In this document: positions 1 to 7,823 of the stretch, one piece after another
Layout of the letters: each line of letters starts with the position of its first letter
Position numbering within the stretch: the first letter of the stretch is position 1
NCBI GenBank assembly: GCA_016213205.1
Contig: JACRAZ010000016.1
Span: 43,292 to 107,291 of the forward strand
Length of the DNA stretch: 64,000 nucleotides
Direction: 5' to 3'
DNA from: Burkholderiales bacterium
Lineage (GTDB): Bacteria; Pseudomonadota; Gammaproteobacteria; Burkholderiales; Burkholderiaceae_C
The notes under the pieces: model-generated
Told to the model about the DNA's origin: nothing
Seen by the model: the letters and a program-made list of their open reading frames with translations, nothing else
Database searches by the model: none
Translations under genes and position numbers: made by a program

Positions 1-49
1 CGATGCGGCTCTTGATCAGTTCGGAAATCTCAGCGGGATTCAGTTGCAT
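1..49 (-). CDS. atpA: ATP synthase F1 subunit alpha, N-terminal fragment
   Basis: Only the first 16 codons lie in the window; the reading frame runs off the left edge. The visible N-terminus, MQLNPAEISELIKSRI, matches the usual start of bacterial F1 alpha subunits, which form the catalytic hexamer with beta. A good ribosome binding site (AGGAGA) stands just upstream of the ATG. It follows atpH after 37 nt in the order atpI-B-E-F-H-A, which supports the call despite the short length. Confidence 0.93.
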   Translation of the reverse strand, partial: MQLNPAEISELIKSRI

Positions 50-86
50 AGCTTTCTCCTGCGACGGACATGGGCGTCGAGACGCA

Positions 87-617
87 TCACGCCGTCAGGG
101 CGACCTTCATTTGTTCGAGACGGGCCTTGACCGAGGTGTCGAGCACTTCATCGCCGACCACCACGCGCACGCCGCCGATCAGCTCGGGATCGAGCTCCAC
201 ACGCGCATTGAGCTTGCGCGCGAAACGCTTTTCCAGCGTTGCGACCACTTCTGCCAGCGCCGCCCCGTCGATCGGGAACGCGCTGTAGACGATGGCGTCC
301 GAGCTGCCGGAGCGGGCATTGACCAGGGCCTTGAACTGCGCGGCGATCTCGGGCAGCGCGACCAGGCGGCCGTTCTCGATCACGACCTGCAGCAGGTTGC
401 TGACCTGGCTGTCGAGCGGCGTCTTGGCGGCTGCCGTGACGACCGAGAACACCTGCTGCGCGGCAACCTTGGGGTTGTCGGCGAACTGGCGCAGCTCGTC
501 GTTCGCGGCAATCTGGCCCAGCGTGGCCAGTTGCTCGGTCAGCCCTGCGGCTTGCGCGCCGGCTGCCTTGAACAAGGCCTCGGCGTACGGACGGGCGATG
601 GTGGCGAGCTCGGCCAT
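87..617 (-). CDS. atpH: ATP synthase F1 subunit delta
   Basis: This 176-residue protein is the peripheral stalk delta (OSCP-like) subunit, which ties the b dimer to the top of the alpha/beta hexamer. The N-terminus ([16 protein letters not shown]) is the family signature, and the length matches the usual 175-180 residues. The C-terminal part carries the conserved run ending [15 protein letters not shown]. It starts only 2 nt after the atpF stop, so the two are probably translationally coupled. I see nothing irregular in it. Confidence 0.97.
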   Translation of the reverse strand: MAELATIARPYAEALFKAAGAQAAGLTEQLATLGQIAANDELRQFADNPKVAAQQVFSVVTAAAKTPLDSQVSNLLQVVIENGRLVALPEIAAQFKALVNARSGSSDAIVYSAFPIDGAALAEVVATLEKRFARKLNARVELDPELIGGVRVVVGDEVLDTSVKARLEQMKVALTA

Positions 618-619
618 GA

Positions 620-1090
620 TCAGAGTTCCGCCTTCAGGCGGCCCAACAGCTCGGCATGCACGCTGGCGTTGACTTCGCGGCGCAGGATCGCCTCGGCGCC
701 CTTGACGGCGAGACCGGCGACCTGTTCGCGCAGCGCTTCACGCGCCTTCACGGCTTCCTGCTCGGCTTCGGCCTTGGCGGCGGCAATGATCTTGGCGCCC
801 TCTTCGGACGCGCGACCCTTGGCCTCTTCGACCATCTGCTGCGCCAGGCGCTCGGCATCGGCCAGACGCTTGGCGGCGTCGTCGCGGGCGGCCGACAGCT
901 GTTGCTCGACCTTCTGGTTGGCTTGCTTCAGGTCTTCCTTGGCCTTGTCGGCCGCGGACAGACCCGCCTTGATCTTCTCGGCGCGCTCGTCCAGCGCGGC
1001 GACGATCGGCGGCCAGACGAACTTCATCGTGAACCAGACCAGGATCAGGAACACGATCATCTGGGCGATGAGGGTACCGTTGATGCTCAC
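620..1090 (-). CDS. atpF: ATP synthase F0 subunit b
   Basis: The 156-residue b subunit of the peripheral stalk has one N-terminal membrane helix (about residues 8-27, rich in I, L, V and F) and a long, highly charged alanine-rich helix that forms the dimeric coiled coil. Length and architecture are normal for the family. A 132-nt gap separates it from atpE, longer than the other gaps in this operon, because an intergenic repeat element occupies it. Confidence 0.97.
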   Translation of the reverse strand: MSINGTLIAQMIVFLILVWFTMKFVWPPIVAALDERAEKIKAGLSAADKAKEDLKQANQKVEQQLSAARDDAAKRLADAERLAQQMVEEAKGRASEEGAKIIAAAKAEAEQEAVKAREALREQVAGLAVKGAEAILRREVNASVHAELLGRLKAEL

Positions 1091-1113
1091 TTTGATGCCT
1101 CAATCACGTGGGT

Positions 1114-1212
1114 TGGACCACCCCCGGAGCGGCTGCGCCGCCTCCCCCTGCGGGGGGCACGACGCCAGCGGCCCGGCGGAGCCGGTTCCGCGGCGCCCAC
1201 TGGGGGCACGCA
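1114..1212. repeat. Dispersed GC-rich intergenic repeat, copy A (inside the atp operon)
   Basis: This element of about 100 bp lies between atpE and atpF. It has a short hairpin-like block (GGAGCGGCTGCGCCGCCTCC, near 1126-1145) followed by a conserved core at 1163-1205. The core matches a second copy at 51409-51451 at 37 of 43 positions by my own alignment, and both copies begin with a CCACCCCC run. It is transcribed as part of the atp message, so it could form an RNA structure. I recall similar elements scattered between genes in Burkholderiales, but family assignment needs a genome search. Confidence 0.7.
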
Positions 1213-1222
1213 CGGGCTGTGA

Positions 1223-1498
<276 letters not shown>

Positions 1499-1571
1499 TT
1501 AGAGAAGGTAGAGAGAAAGAGAGAGGTACGACTAGCGAAAGATGAACCCGAACGGCGCAAGACCCCGGGGC

Positions 1572-2408
1572 TCAGTGGGCGTCATGCGCCTGACCCACGT
1601 AGACGAGGGTCAGCATCATGAACACGAAGGCCTGCAGCCAGACGATCAGCAGGTGGAAGATCGCCCAGACGGTGCCGGCGATGATGTGGCCAATGAACAG
1701 CGCAATGCCGGTGCCCGACAGCGCGACGGCACTGCCCATCAGCGCGATCAGCATGAAGATCAGTTCGCCCGCATACATGTTGCCGAACAGCCGCATGCCG
1801 TGCGAAACGGTCTTGGCGACGAACTCGATGATCTGCATCAGGAAGTTCACCGGGTACAGGAACACCTTGTCGCCGAAGGGCGCCGAGAACAGTTCGTGCA
1901 CCCAGCCGCCGATGCCCTTGATCTTGACGTTGTAGACCAGGCAGATGATCAGCACAGACAGCGACATCGCCATGGTCACCGACAGGTCGGCCGTCGGCAC
2001 CACGCGCAGGTAGTGGATCCCGACGAGCTTGCCCGCTTCAGGCAGCAGATCGACGGGCAGGAAGTCCATCGCGTTCATCAGGAAGATCCAGAAGTACACC
2101 GTCAGCGCCAGCGGAGCCACCAGCTTGCGGCTCTTGGCGTTGTGCACGATGCCCTTGGCCTGCCCATCGACCATCTCGACGAGGAACTCCACCGCGGCCT
2201 GCATGCGGCCGGGCACACCCGAGGTCACGCTGCGCGCGACGCGCCAGAGGAAGAAGCAACCCACGACGCCGAGCAGCACCGAGAAGAAGATCGAATCGAG
2301 GTTGAACACCGAGAAGTCGACGATTGCCGTCTGCTTCTTGTTCTGCAGGTGCGTGAGGTGGTGAACGATGTATTCACCCGCGGTCGGGGCGTGACCTTCG
2401 GCAGCCAT
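1572..2408 (-). CDS. atpB: ATP synthase F0 subunit a
   Basis: The 278-residue stator subunit a forms the two proton half-channels against the c ring. Several hydrophobic helices are visible, and the signature near the C-terminal third (HGMRLFGNMYAGELI) contains the essential arginine that faces the c-ring carboxylate. Length is in the normal range for betaproteobacteria. It follows atpI by 27 nt and precedes atpE. Confidence 0.97.
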   Translation of the reverse strand: MAAEGHAPTAGEYIVHHLTHLQNKKQTAIVDFSVFNLDSIFFSVLLGVVGCFFLWRVARSVTSGVPGRMQAAVEFLVEMVDGQAKGIVHNAKSRKLVAPLALTVYFWIFLMNAMDFLPVDLLPEAGKLVGIHYLRVVPTADLSVTMAMSLSVLIICLVYNVKIKGIGGWVHELFSAPFGDKVFLYPVNFLMQIIEFVAKTVSHGMRLFGNMYAGELIFMLIALMGSAVALSGTGIALFIGHIIAGTVWAIFHLLIVWLQAFVFMMLTLVYVGQAHDAH

Positions 2409-2435
2409 GTGTTGAGTTCCAGTCCCGTCTTGTCT

Positions 2436-2954
2436 TTACTTTGCGCGGCGCCACAACAGCGCCACCCAGTACACCTTGATGCAGACCACCAACCCGACCA
2501 GCAAGGCCGGCCAGACCAGAGGCTGCACGATCCGGTTGGCGACGACGAGCATCACCACCGAAACGCCGATTTTCAAAAACTCCCACAACATGAAGCTGAC
2601 GGCGGACGTGCCGGGCGCCATGCTGGAAAGCCGACTGGTCATGCCACGCGCCATCAAGGCCCCCGGCACCACCACCGTGGCCGCGCCATACAGCAACGAC
2701 CACGCCACCTCGTTCCTCCCGGTGAGCAACCAGCCCAACAGGGCAGCCACCACACCGACCGCGACTTGCGCCACGACGACCCGCCAGGGTGAAACCGGCG
2801 GCTCCTTGGCCCTCAATGCGGCTGCTTCCTCGCGGGAGAGCCTCTTGAAAGACCCGTTTGCCGCCTCATCTTCTTCGTCGTGCCACCCCTCCCGCTGGCT
2901 TGGCCCGGCTGACTTGCCGGGCTGGCCCGCTGAGGTCGTGGGCCGCTGGGACAT
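2436..2954 (-). CDS. atpI: ATP synthase subunit I
   Basis: This 172-residue membrane protein heads the operon. After a charged N-terminal stretch of about 55 residues, four hydrophobic segments follow, including a glycine-rich one (GALMARGMTSRLS region) and a C-terminal segment ending VYWVALLWRR, typical of AtpI/UncI. The family assists c-ring assembly and is not part of the finished enzyme. The ATG start is backed by position at the head of the operon and by a candidate -10 box 34 nt upstream; no strong ribosome binding site is evident. Confidence 0.9.
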   Translation of the reverse strand: MSQRPTTSAGQPGKSAGPSQREGWHDEEDEAANGSFKRLSREEAAALRAKEPPVSPWRVVVAQVAVGVVAALLGWLLTGRNEVAWSLLYGAATVVVPGALMARGMTSRLSSMAPGTSAVSFMLWEFLKIGVSVVMLVVANRIVQPLVWPALLVGLVVCIKVYWVALLWRRAK

Positions 2955-2987
2955 GGTGGGTTACGCTCGGTTTCGGCAAACCGCAGG

Positions 2988-2993
2988 AGTATA
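2988..2993 (-). promoter_or_regulatory. Candidate -10 box for the atp operon
   Basis: On the minus strand the hexamer TATACT stands 34 nt before the atpI ATG, a sensible distance for a short leader. No convincing -35 hexamer is found 16-18 nt further upstream, so this is only a candidate for a major promoter. Confidence 0.35.
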
Positions 2994-3070
2994 CGTGGAA
3001 ACCCCTGCCGGCCGATAGGGGGCGCCACGCGTGGCCTGCGCGAGGCCTGTCCGGCCTTCAGCCCCGCACG

Positions 3071-3979
3071 CTACAGGCGCGCAAAGTTCACCGGCAGGCC
3101 CGGCACCGCCACCTGCAGCTGCAGCACGCAGCCGGCCCAAGGTTGCTGGGCCAGTTCATCGGCCGGGCGCTTCTCGCGGGCCGTGGTGATGTACAGCGTC
3201 TTCAGGTCGGCGCCGCCAAAACACGGCATCGTCGGGCAGCGCACAGGCAGCGGCAGCTCGGCCAGCAGCTCACCTTCGGGCGACAGCCTCAGCAGGCGTT
3301 GGCCCTCGAACATCGCACACCAGTACGCGCCCTCGCTGTCGACCGCCGCGCCGTCGGGCCGGCCGCCGTAATGCGCAAGCGGCTCGTCCGGGGCGCGCGG
3401 TGGGAAGCGCCGCAACACACGACGCCGGCTCAAGCTGCCGTCATGGCCGTCCAGGTCGAAGGCATAGATCTGGTGGGCCTTGGTGTCGGACCAGTACAGC
3501 GTTCGTCCGTCGGGGCTGAAGCCCAGGCCGTTGCCCACCGTGGCGTCTGCGACCACGCGATCGCAGCGCGTGCCGGACCATCGGTACAGCCCAGCCTCCG
3601 GCTGCCGCCGGTCGTCGAGGGTGCCAACCCAGAAGCGACCTTGCGGATCTGCCTTGCCATCGTTGAAGCGCTGGTGCTTCGGGTCGTAGGGCGGTGGCGC
3701 AAGGCGGCTGCGCACGCCGGAGACCGGGTCGAAGCGCCAGAGGCCGTCGCGCATGGCGATCAGCAAACCGCCGCCTTGCAGCGGCGCGCAACTGCCCGGC
3801 TCGGCCTCGAAGGCCCATTGGTCGTGCTGGCGGCTGCGGGGCTCGAACGCGTTCAGGCGCCGGCCAGGAATGTCCACCCAGTACAGGCGCTGCTCGTCGG
3901 GGTGCCAGAACGGCGATTCGCCCAGCGCCGAGGGCGGCACCGGCAGTGCCTGCAACGCCTGGCCGTCGAGGATGAGCAT
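3071..3979 (-). CDS. SMP-30/gluconolactonase-type sugar lactonase
   Basis: This 302-residue protein has the six-bladed propeller pattern of the SMP-30/gluconolactonase/LRE family. Recognisable family motifs are ESPFWHPDEQRLYWVDI near the N-terminus, KADPQGRFWVGT in the middle, and NGLGFSPDGRTLYWSDT followed by AVDSEGAYWCAM, which hold the metal-binding acidic and asparagine residues. The family hydrolyses sugar lactones to aldonic acids. No signal peptide is seen, so it should be cytoplasmic. It follows the HpcH/HpaI aldolase gene by 6 nt, suggesting a shared pathway for a sugar acid. The exact sugar cannot be read from sequence. Confidence 0.88.
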   Translation of the reverse strand: MLILDGQALQALPVPPSALGESPFWHPDEQRLYWVDIPGRRLNAFEPRSRQHDQWAFEAEPGSCAPLQGGGLLIAMRDGLWRFDPVSGVRSRLAPPPYDPKHQRFNDGKADPQGRFWVGTLDDRRQPEAGLYRWSGTRCDRVVADATVGNGLGFSPDGRTLYWSDTKAHQIYAFDLDGHDGSLSRRRVLRRFPPRAPDEPLAHYGGRPDGAAVDSEGAYWCAMFEGQRLLRLSPEGELLAELPLPVRCPTMPCFGGADLKTLYITTAREKRPADELAQQPWAGCVLQLQVAVPGLPVNFARL

Positions 3980-3985
3980 CGGGGT

Positions 3986-4804
3986 TCAGGCCGATCCGTC
4001 GGTGCGCGTGCCGCCACTGAGCGTGTGCACGTGGTGATTGCCGCCCTGGGTGCGCAGGGCCTTCAGCGTGGCGGTGGCGCCTTGCATCATCAGGCTCAGG
4101 TCGGCGGCCACGGCGAGGTAGTCGAAGGCCATTGCACGATAGGTGGCAGCCGCGTCGTGGGTGAGTGCCAGCGTGCCGATCGGTGTGCCCACCGCCTTGG
4201 CGCGGCGCACCGCTTCGGCCACCAGCGCCAGCACCGAGGCATGCATCAGCTGGCCTGGCACCCCGATGCTGCCGGACAGGTCGGCCGGGCCGACGAACAG
4301 CGCATCGACCCCCGGCACGGCGGCGATCGACTCGAGGCGGTCGATGGCCTGCTCGGTTTCGATCTGGACGATCACGCCAATGTGCTTGTTGGCCGTCTGC
4401 AGGTAGTTCGGCGTGGTGCCGTATCGCGAGCCGCGGCTGAAGCCGGCCATGCCACGCACGCCTTCGGGCGGGAAGCGCGTGGCGGCCACCGCCCGACGCG
4501 CTTCTTCGGCGTCCTGCACGAACGGGAACATCACCGTGGTGGCACCGGCGTCGAGCACGCGCTTGACCATGACGGCATCGTTCCACGGCACCCGCACCAC
4601 CGGCACCATGCGGGTGTTGCCCACGGCCTGCAGCATCTGCATCACGCCGGTCATTTCCAGCGGCGTGTGTTCCATGTCGATCAGGCCCCAGTCGAAGCCT
4701 GCATGGCCGATGGCCTCGGCCACCAGCGCGCTGGCCGACATCACCCAGGTGCCCAGCGGCGGCTGGTTGCCGGCGGACTTCAGCAGTTGGCGAAACGGGT
4801 TCAT
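3986..4804 (-). CDS. HpcH/HpaI family class II aldolase
   Basis: The 272-residue protein is a metal-dependent class II pyruvate aldolase of the HpcH/HpaI/GarL group. Signatures are GLIDMEHTP (near residue 43, helping bind metal and substrate), VQIETEQAIDRL (a metal-ligand glutamate) and DALFVGPADLSGSIG. Members cleave 4-hydroxy-2-oxo acids such as 2-keto-3-deoxyglucarate or 4-hydroxy-2-oxoheptanedioate. Pairing with an SMP-30 lactonase points to a sugar-acid substrate rather than an aromatic one; that is inference. It is the middle gene of a three-gene minus-strand group. Confidence 0.9.
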   Translation of the reverse strand: MNPFRQLLKSAGNQPPLGTWVMSASALVAEAIGHAGFDWGLIDMEHTPLEMTGVMQMLQAVGNTRMVPVVRVPWNDAVMVKRVLDAGATTVMFPFVQDAEEARRAVAATRFPPEGVRGMAGFSRGSRYGTTPNYLQTANKHIGVIVQIETEQAIDRLESIAAVPGVDALFVGPADLSGSIGVPGQLMHASVLALVAEAVRRAKAVGTPIGTLALTHDAAATYRAMAFDYLAVAADLSLMMQGATATLKALRTQGGNHHVHTLSGGTRTDGSA

Positions 4805-4819
4805 GCGGGCCTTTCGCGG

Positions 4820-5311
4820 TCAGCCCAGCGCCACCTTCAGGTAGTGCGCGCCGGGAACCGGGTTGAAGTAGTAGGGCGGAATCTCCTCGAAGCCGAGTGA
4901 TTCGTACAGGCCGCGCGCGGCTTCCATGTCGTCCAGCGTGTCCAGCAGCATCGCCGAATAGCCGGCCTCGGTGGCGCGGTCCATCAGGGCCTGCGCCAGC
5001 ACGCGGCCCAGGCCGAAGCGGCGGAATGCGCGCCGCACGTACAGGCGCTTCATTTCGCAGGCGTTGGCGTAGTCGGCGTCGGGCAGGGGGCGCAAGGCGC
5101 CACAGCCGGCGAGTTCATCGTCCACAAACGCCAGCAGCAGCGCGCCCTGCGGCGCGGCATAGTCGCCCGGCAGGCCGGCGAGTTCCTGCTCGAAGTTCTG
5201 GAAGCAGAGGTCGACGCCCAGGCCCTGTGCGTACTCGCGGAAGATCTCGCGTGTGCGATCCAGCAGCGCCGGGGTGTCGGGCACCTGCAGGCGAATGGCG
5301 GGCGAGGACAT
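4820..5311 (-). CDS. GNAT family N-acetyltransferase
   Basis: This 163-residue protein has the GNAT fold. Strand beta-4 (CEMKRLYVRRAFR) is followed by the acetyl-CoA loop RRFGLGRVLAQ, and the C-terminal motif GLYESLGFEEIPPYYFNP is typical of the GNAT subgroup that includes small-molecule acetyltransferases. The substrate is unknown. It lies 15 nt upstream of the aldolase gene and probably shares its transcript, though it may not belong to the same pathway. Confidence 0.85.
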   Translation of the reverse strand: MSSPAIRLQVPDTPALLDRTREIFREYAQGLGVDLCFQNFEQELAGLPGDYAAPQGALLLAFVDDELAGCGALRPLPDADYANACEMKRLYVRRAFRRFGLGRVLAQALMDRATEAGYSAMLLDTLDDMEAARGLYESLGFEEIPPYYFNPVPGAHYLKVALG

Positions 5312-5355
5312 CGGGTGGGCGGGCCGGGATCAGGCGGGCAGGCAGCGCCGCCAGT

Positions 5356-6048
5356 CTAACCGCCGAGGCGGCCGATCCACACCGACAGTGCTGCGCACAG
5401 CAGCACCAGCACCAGGGCCAGCGCGCGGGTGCGAAGCGTGTCGGTGGTGGGGGGCACGGTGGAGGGCAGCAGCTTGTCGCCCCCCAGCATGGGCGCCACG
5501 AGGTTGCTGCCGCGCAGCCGGTAGAACACGATCGCGGCCAGGTGCAGGCCCACCAGCACCAGCAGGATCGCCTGCCCCGGGCCCTTGTGCCAGGCCGTGG
5601 CCTGCAGCCCGGTGGCGGTGTCGACGAAGCGGTTCAGGGGCCCGGTGGTGGCGATCTCGTCGTCGGCGAGCAGGCCGGTGCCCACCTGTGCCAGCAGCAG
5701 CCCCAGCATGGCCAGCACCGAGAGGCTGCCCAGCGGGTTGTGGCCGACCTCGAAGTGGTCGTCTGCGCGGTGCTCGCCGCGCAGGTAGCGCAGCACGGTG
5801 GCCGGCGAGCGCACGAAGCTGGTGAAGCGCGACCAGCGCCCGCCAATGACGCCCCACACCAGGCGGAACGCCAGCAGCGCCAGCACCAGCAGGCCCAGGC
5901 GCATGTGCCACACCAGGGCATTGCCGCCCACCTTGCCGGTGACCACCAGGCCGATGACGGCCAGGGCCAGCAGCCAGTGGAAGCAGCGCGTGGGCAGGTC
6001 CCAGACGCGGACGGGGCGAAGTTCAGCAGGGCTGCCGGTGGGGGTCAT
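5356..6048 (-). CDS. Cytochrome b/b561-type integral membrane protein
   Basis: Starting at the ATG preceded by GAGGAACC, this 230-residue protein has four to five membrane helices. Histidines sit where b-haem ligands are expected: CFHWLLAL in helix 1, VWHMRLGL in helix 2, TAWHKGPG and VGLHLAAIVFYRL in later helices. This is the pattern of the Ni/Fe-hydrogenase-type cytochrome b subunit family. It should move electrons between the quinone pool and a periplasmic partner. Such genes are often beside cytochrome c' genes, and one lies about 1.3 kb away on the opposite strand; they may be partners. Much longer upstream readings of the frame are not supported. Confidence 0.88.
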   Translation of the reverse strand: MTPTGSPAELRPVRVWDLPTRCFHWLLALAVIGLVVTGKVGGNALVWHMRLGLLVLALLAFRLVWGVIGGRWSRFTSFVRSPATVLRYLRGEHRADDHFEVGHNPLGSLSVLAMLGLLLAQVGTGLLADDEIATTGPLNRFVDTATGLQATAWHKGPGQAILLVLVGLHLAAIVFYRLRGSNLVAPMLGGDKLLPSTVPPTTDTLRTRALALVLVLLCAALSVWIGRLGG

Positions 6049-6158
6049 GGGGTGGTTCCTCGGGCTGGACGCAGGCAGGCGCTGACGATAGCCGATGACG
6101 CCCCCGGGCGCAGGTGGCCCCCCCACACCCCGCCGCGCGCCCGGCGCGCGGCCGTGGC

Positions 6159-6344
6159 TCAGCGCAGACCGAAGGTGTCTCGCAACTGCAGCACCAGCGC
6201 GCCCACCCAGCCAGCCTGCACCGCCGGCAGTTCCAGGCCATGGCGTTGCACCGCGGGCAGGGCCTGCGATGCCGTGGGCGCTGCCGCCAGCGTGGTGGCG
6301 GCCAGCAGGGCCGCGAAGCAGGATTTCAGTCGGTTCGTTTTCAT
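6159..6344 (-). CDS. Possible separate 61-residue secreted peptide (alternative start inside the PEP-CTERM frame)
   Basis: An internal ATG has AAAGGA about 10 nt upstream and begins MKTNRLKSCFAALLAA, a clean Sec signal peptide ending near PTASQA. The mature part would be about 33 residues (LPAVQRHGLELPAVQ...). It shares frame and stop with the upstream PEP-CTERM protein. A fresh signal peptide in the middle of a protein is most easily explained as a second gene whose upstream neighbour has lost its stop. Function unknown. Confidence 0.5.
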   Translation of the reverse strand: MKTNRLKSCFAALLAATTLAAAPTASQALPAVQRHGLELPAVQAGWVGALVLQLRDTFGLR

Positions 6345-7088
6345 CGAGGGGTGTCCTTTCCGGGACGGGTTGGGAAGCTGTTGCGGCCGGATGCGGCGGC
6401 TCGCCAGGCCCAGGGCCGCCAAGGCCGCCAGCCAGAGGCCGGCCGGCTCGCTGACCGGCGCCGGCGCGCCACCGGGGCCAAGCAACTCGAAGGCAAAGTC
6501 GCTCTGCTGGTCGGTCCACCAGGCCTGGTGGTGCCGCCAGAGCGAGGCGCCGTCACCGCTGCCGGACAGGGCCCACAGCCAATCGGCCGCGTCGCCGGCG
6601 GTGTTGTTGCTGATCGATGCGTAGTACTGCAGGTTGGGCACCAGTGCAAACGCCAACGGGGCCTCGTAGGCGTACACCGGCACGAGTTCGGCCTGGCCCA
6701 GCGCATTGACGTGGGTCCAGTGGCCCACTGGCGCCACGCTGCGCTGCACCGTGCCGGCGGCGAAGTGGTGGTCGAGCAGCAGCTGGGAGATGTTGGTGTG
6801 CGCGCTCAGCGTGAAGCGGAAGTCGTCGCTTGCCGGCAGCGGCCCGCCGCGATAGCTGCCCCAGAAGCGCAGCCGGGTCACGATGGGCACGTCGTTGGCA
6901 TTGCCCGGCACGGCGAACAGGTCGGCGCCTTGCGCGGGCATGTCCTCGTCGCTGACGAGGGCACCGCTGAAATCGGGGCCGCCATTGCTGAACACGATGC
7001 CGGCCGCGGCGGTGCCGGGCGCCAGCAGTGCGGCCGTCAATGCGGCGGCGGCCAGTGCGGTGGTGGTGGGAGATTTGTCGGGGTTCAT
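6159..7088 (-). CDS. PEP-CTERM-type exported protein fused in frame to a small secreted peptide
   Basis: From the ATG preceded by a perfect AGGAGG, the frame encodes 309 residues. Residues 1-29 form a signal peptide ending GTAAA. The middle is a beta-rich domain I do not recognise. Near residues 214-237 lies a PEP-CTERM-like sorting tail: a short SEP motif, a hydrophobic leucine/alanine helix, then SRRIR. This tail normally ends the protein. Here there is no stop: about 13 residues later the frame enters MKTNRLKSCF..., which looks like an independent start with its own signal peptide and ribosome binding site. Either a stop codon was lost or both products are made. PEP-CTERM proteins are cut by an exosortase, which is not in this window. 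Confidence 0.72.
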   Translation of the reverse strand: MNPDKSPTTTALAAAALTAALLAPGTAAAGIVFSNGGPDFSGALVSDEDMPAQGADLFAVPGNANDVPIVTRLRFWGSYRGGPLPASDDFRFTLSAHTNISQLLLDHHFAAGTVQRSVAPVGHWTHVNALGQAELVPVYAYEAPLAFALVPNLQYYASISNNTAGDAADWLWALSGSGDGASLWRHHQAWWTDQQSDFAFELLGPGGAPAPVSEPAGLWLAALAALGLASRRIRPQQLPNPSRKGHPSMKTNRLKSCFAALLAATTLAAAPTASQALPAVQRHGLELPAVQAGWVGALVLQLRDTFGLR

Positions 7089-7301
7089 GGTTGTGCCTCC
7101 TGAAGTGGCCGGCAGTGTGGGATGCGAGGCCATGCGGTGTCGTCAGGAAACCGTGTTGTTTCGGTCAGCGCGGCGCCGGGCGTCGGCACGGCCGGCCGGT
7201 GCACCTGCATGGAATAAGGCAATCGCCTGCCCCGTACACTGGCCGGCGCTCTGGGCAATCCGCCCGCGCGCCGCCCAGACTTTCAAGCCCGGAGGATCCG
7301 C

Positions 7302-7769
7302 ATGAACCGACTGCTCGTGGCCACGGCCGCAGCCCTTGCGGCGCTGGCCAGCCTGCCCGCCGCCGCCCAGTTCCAGAAGCCTGAGGACGCCATCAAGTAC
7401 CGTCAAAGCAGCCTGACGGTGATGGCCAACCACTTCGGCCGTGTCGCTGCCATGGCGCAGGGCAAGGTGCCGTTCGACGCCAAGGTGGCGGCCGACAACG
7501 CGCATGTCGTCGCCACGCTGTCGCGCTTGCCTTTCACCGCCTTCGGCGAGGGCACCGACAAGGGCGCCCCCAATCGCGCCAAGCCCGAGATCTGGAAGGA
7601 GCAGGCCAAGTTCAAGGACGCGGCCGAGAAGATGGCCGGCGAAGTGGCCAAGCTCGAGGCTGCCGCCAAGGCGGGCAACCTGGATGCGATCAAGGCCGCG
7701 GTCGGTGCCGTCGGCGGCAGCTGCAAGGCCTGCCACGACGACTTCCGCGCCGAGAAGTACAGCAACTGA
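7302..7769 (+). CDS. cycP: Cytochrome c' (class II cytochrome c)
   Basis: This 155-residue periplasmic protein has a Sec signal peptide (MNRLLVATAAALAALASLPAAAQ) and a four-helix-bundle sequence. The haem-binding motif is CKACH near the C-terminus, as in cytochrome c', with a conserved region around QSSLTVMANHFG near the N-terminus of the mature protein. Members bind nitric oxide or carry electrons at a five-coordinate haem. The start is supported by GGAGGA eight nt upstream. A clear intrinsic terminator follows, so it is probably monocistronic; the cytochrome b gene on the other strand may be a functional partner. Confidence 0.94.
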   Translation: MNRLLVATAAALAALASLPAAAQFQKPEDAIKYRQSSLTVMANHFGRVAAMAQGKVPFDAKVAADNAHVVATLSRLPFTAFGEGTDKGAPNRAKPEIWKEQAKFKDAAEKMAGEVAKLEAAAKAGNLDAIKAAVGAVGGSCKACHDDFRAEKYSN

Positions 7770-7790
7770 GCGCTGCCCCGGCCAGCACGA

Positions 7791-7814
7791 AGCCCCGCCG
7801 TGCGGGGCTTTTTT
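7791..7814 (+). terminator. Rho-independent terminator of the cytochrome c' gene
   Basis: A perfect 8-bp stem, AGCCCCGC (7791-7798) with GCGGGGCT (7802-7809), a 3-nt loop and a following run of T residues, 22 nt after the cycP stop codon. It also separates cycP from the convergent AlaX gene ending at 7824. Confidence 0.92.
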
Positions 7815-7823
7815 CTGGGCCGA

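Noticed and set aside
2858..4900. 680-residue plus-strand open frame across the lactonase and aldolase genes
   Set aside because: Antisense frame over two well-recognised minus-strand enzymes; its translation is low complexity and unlike any family.
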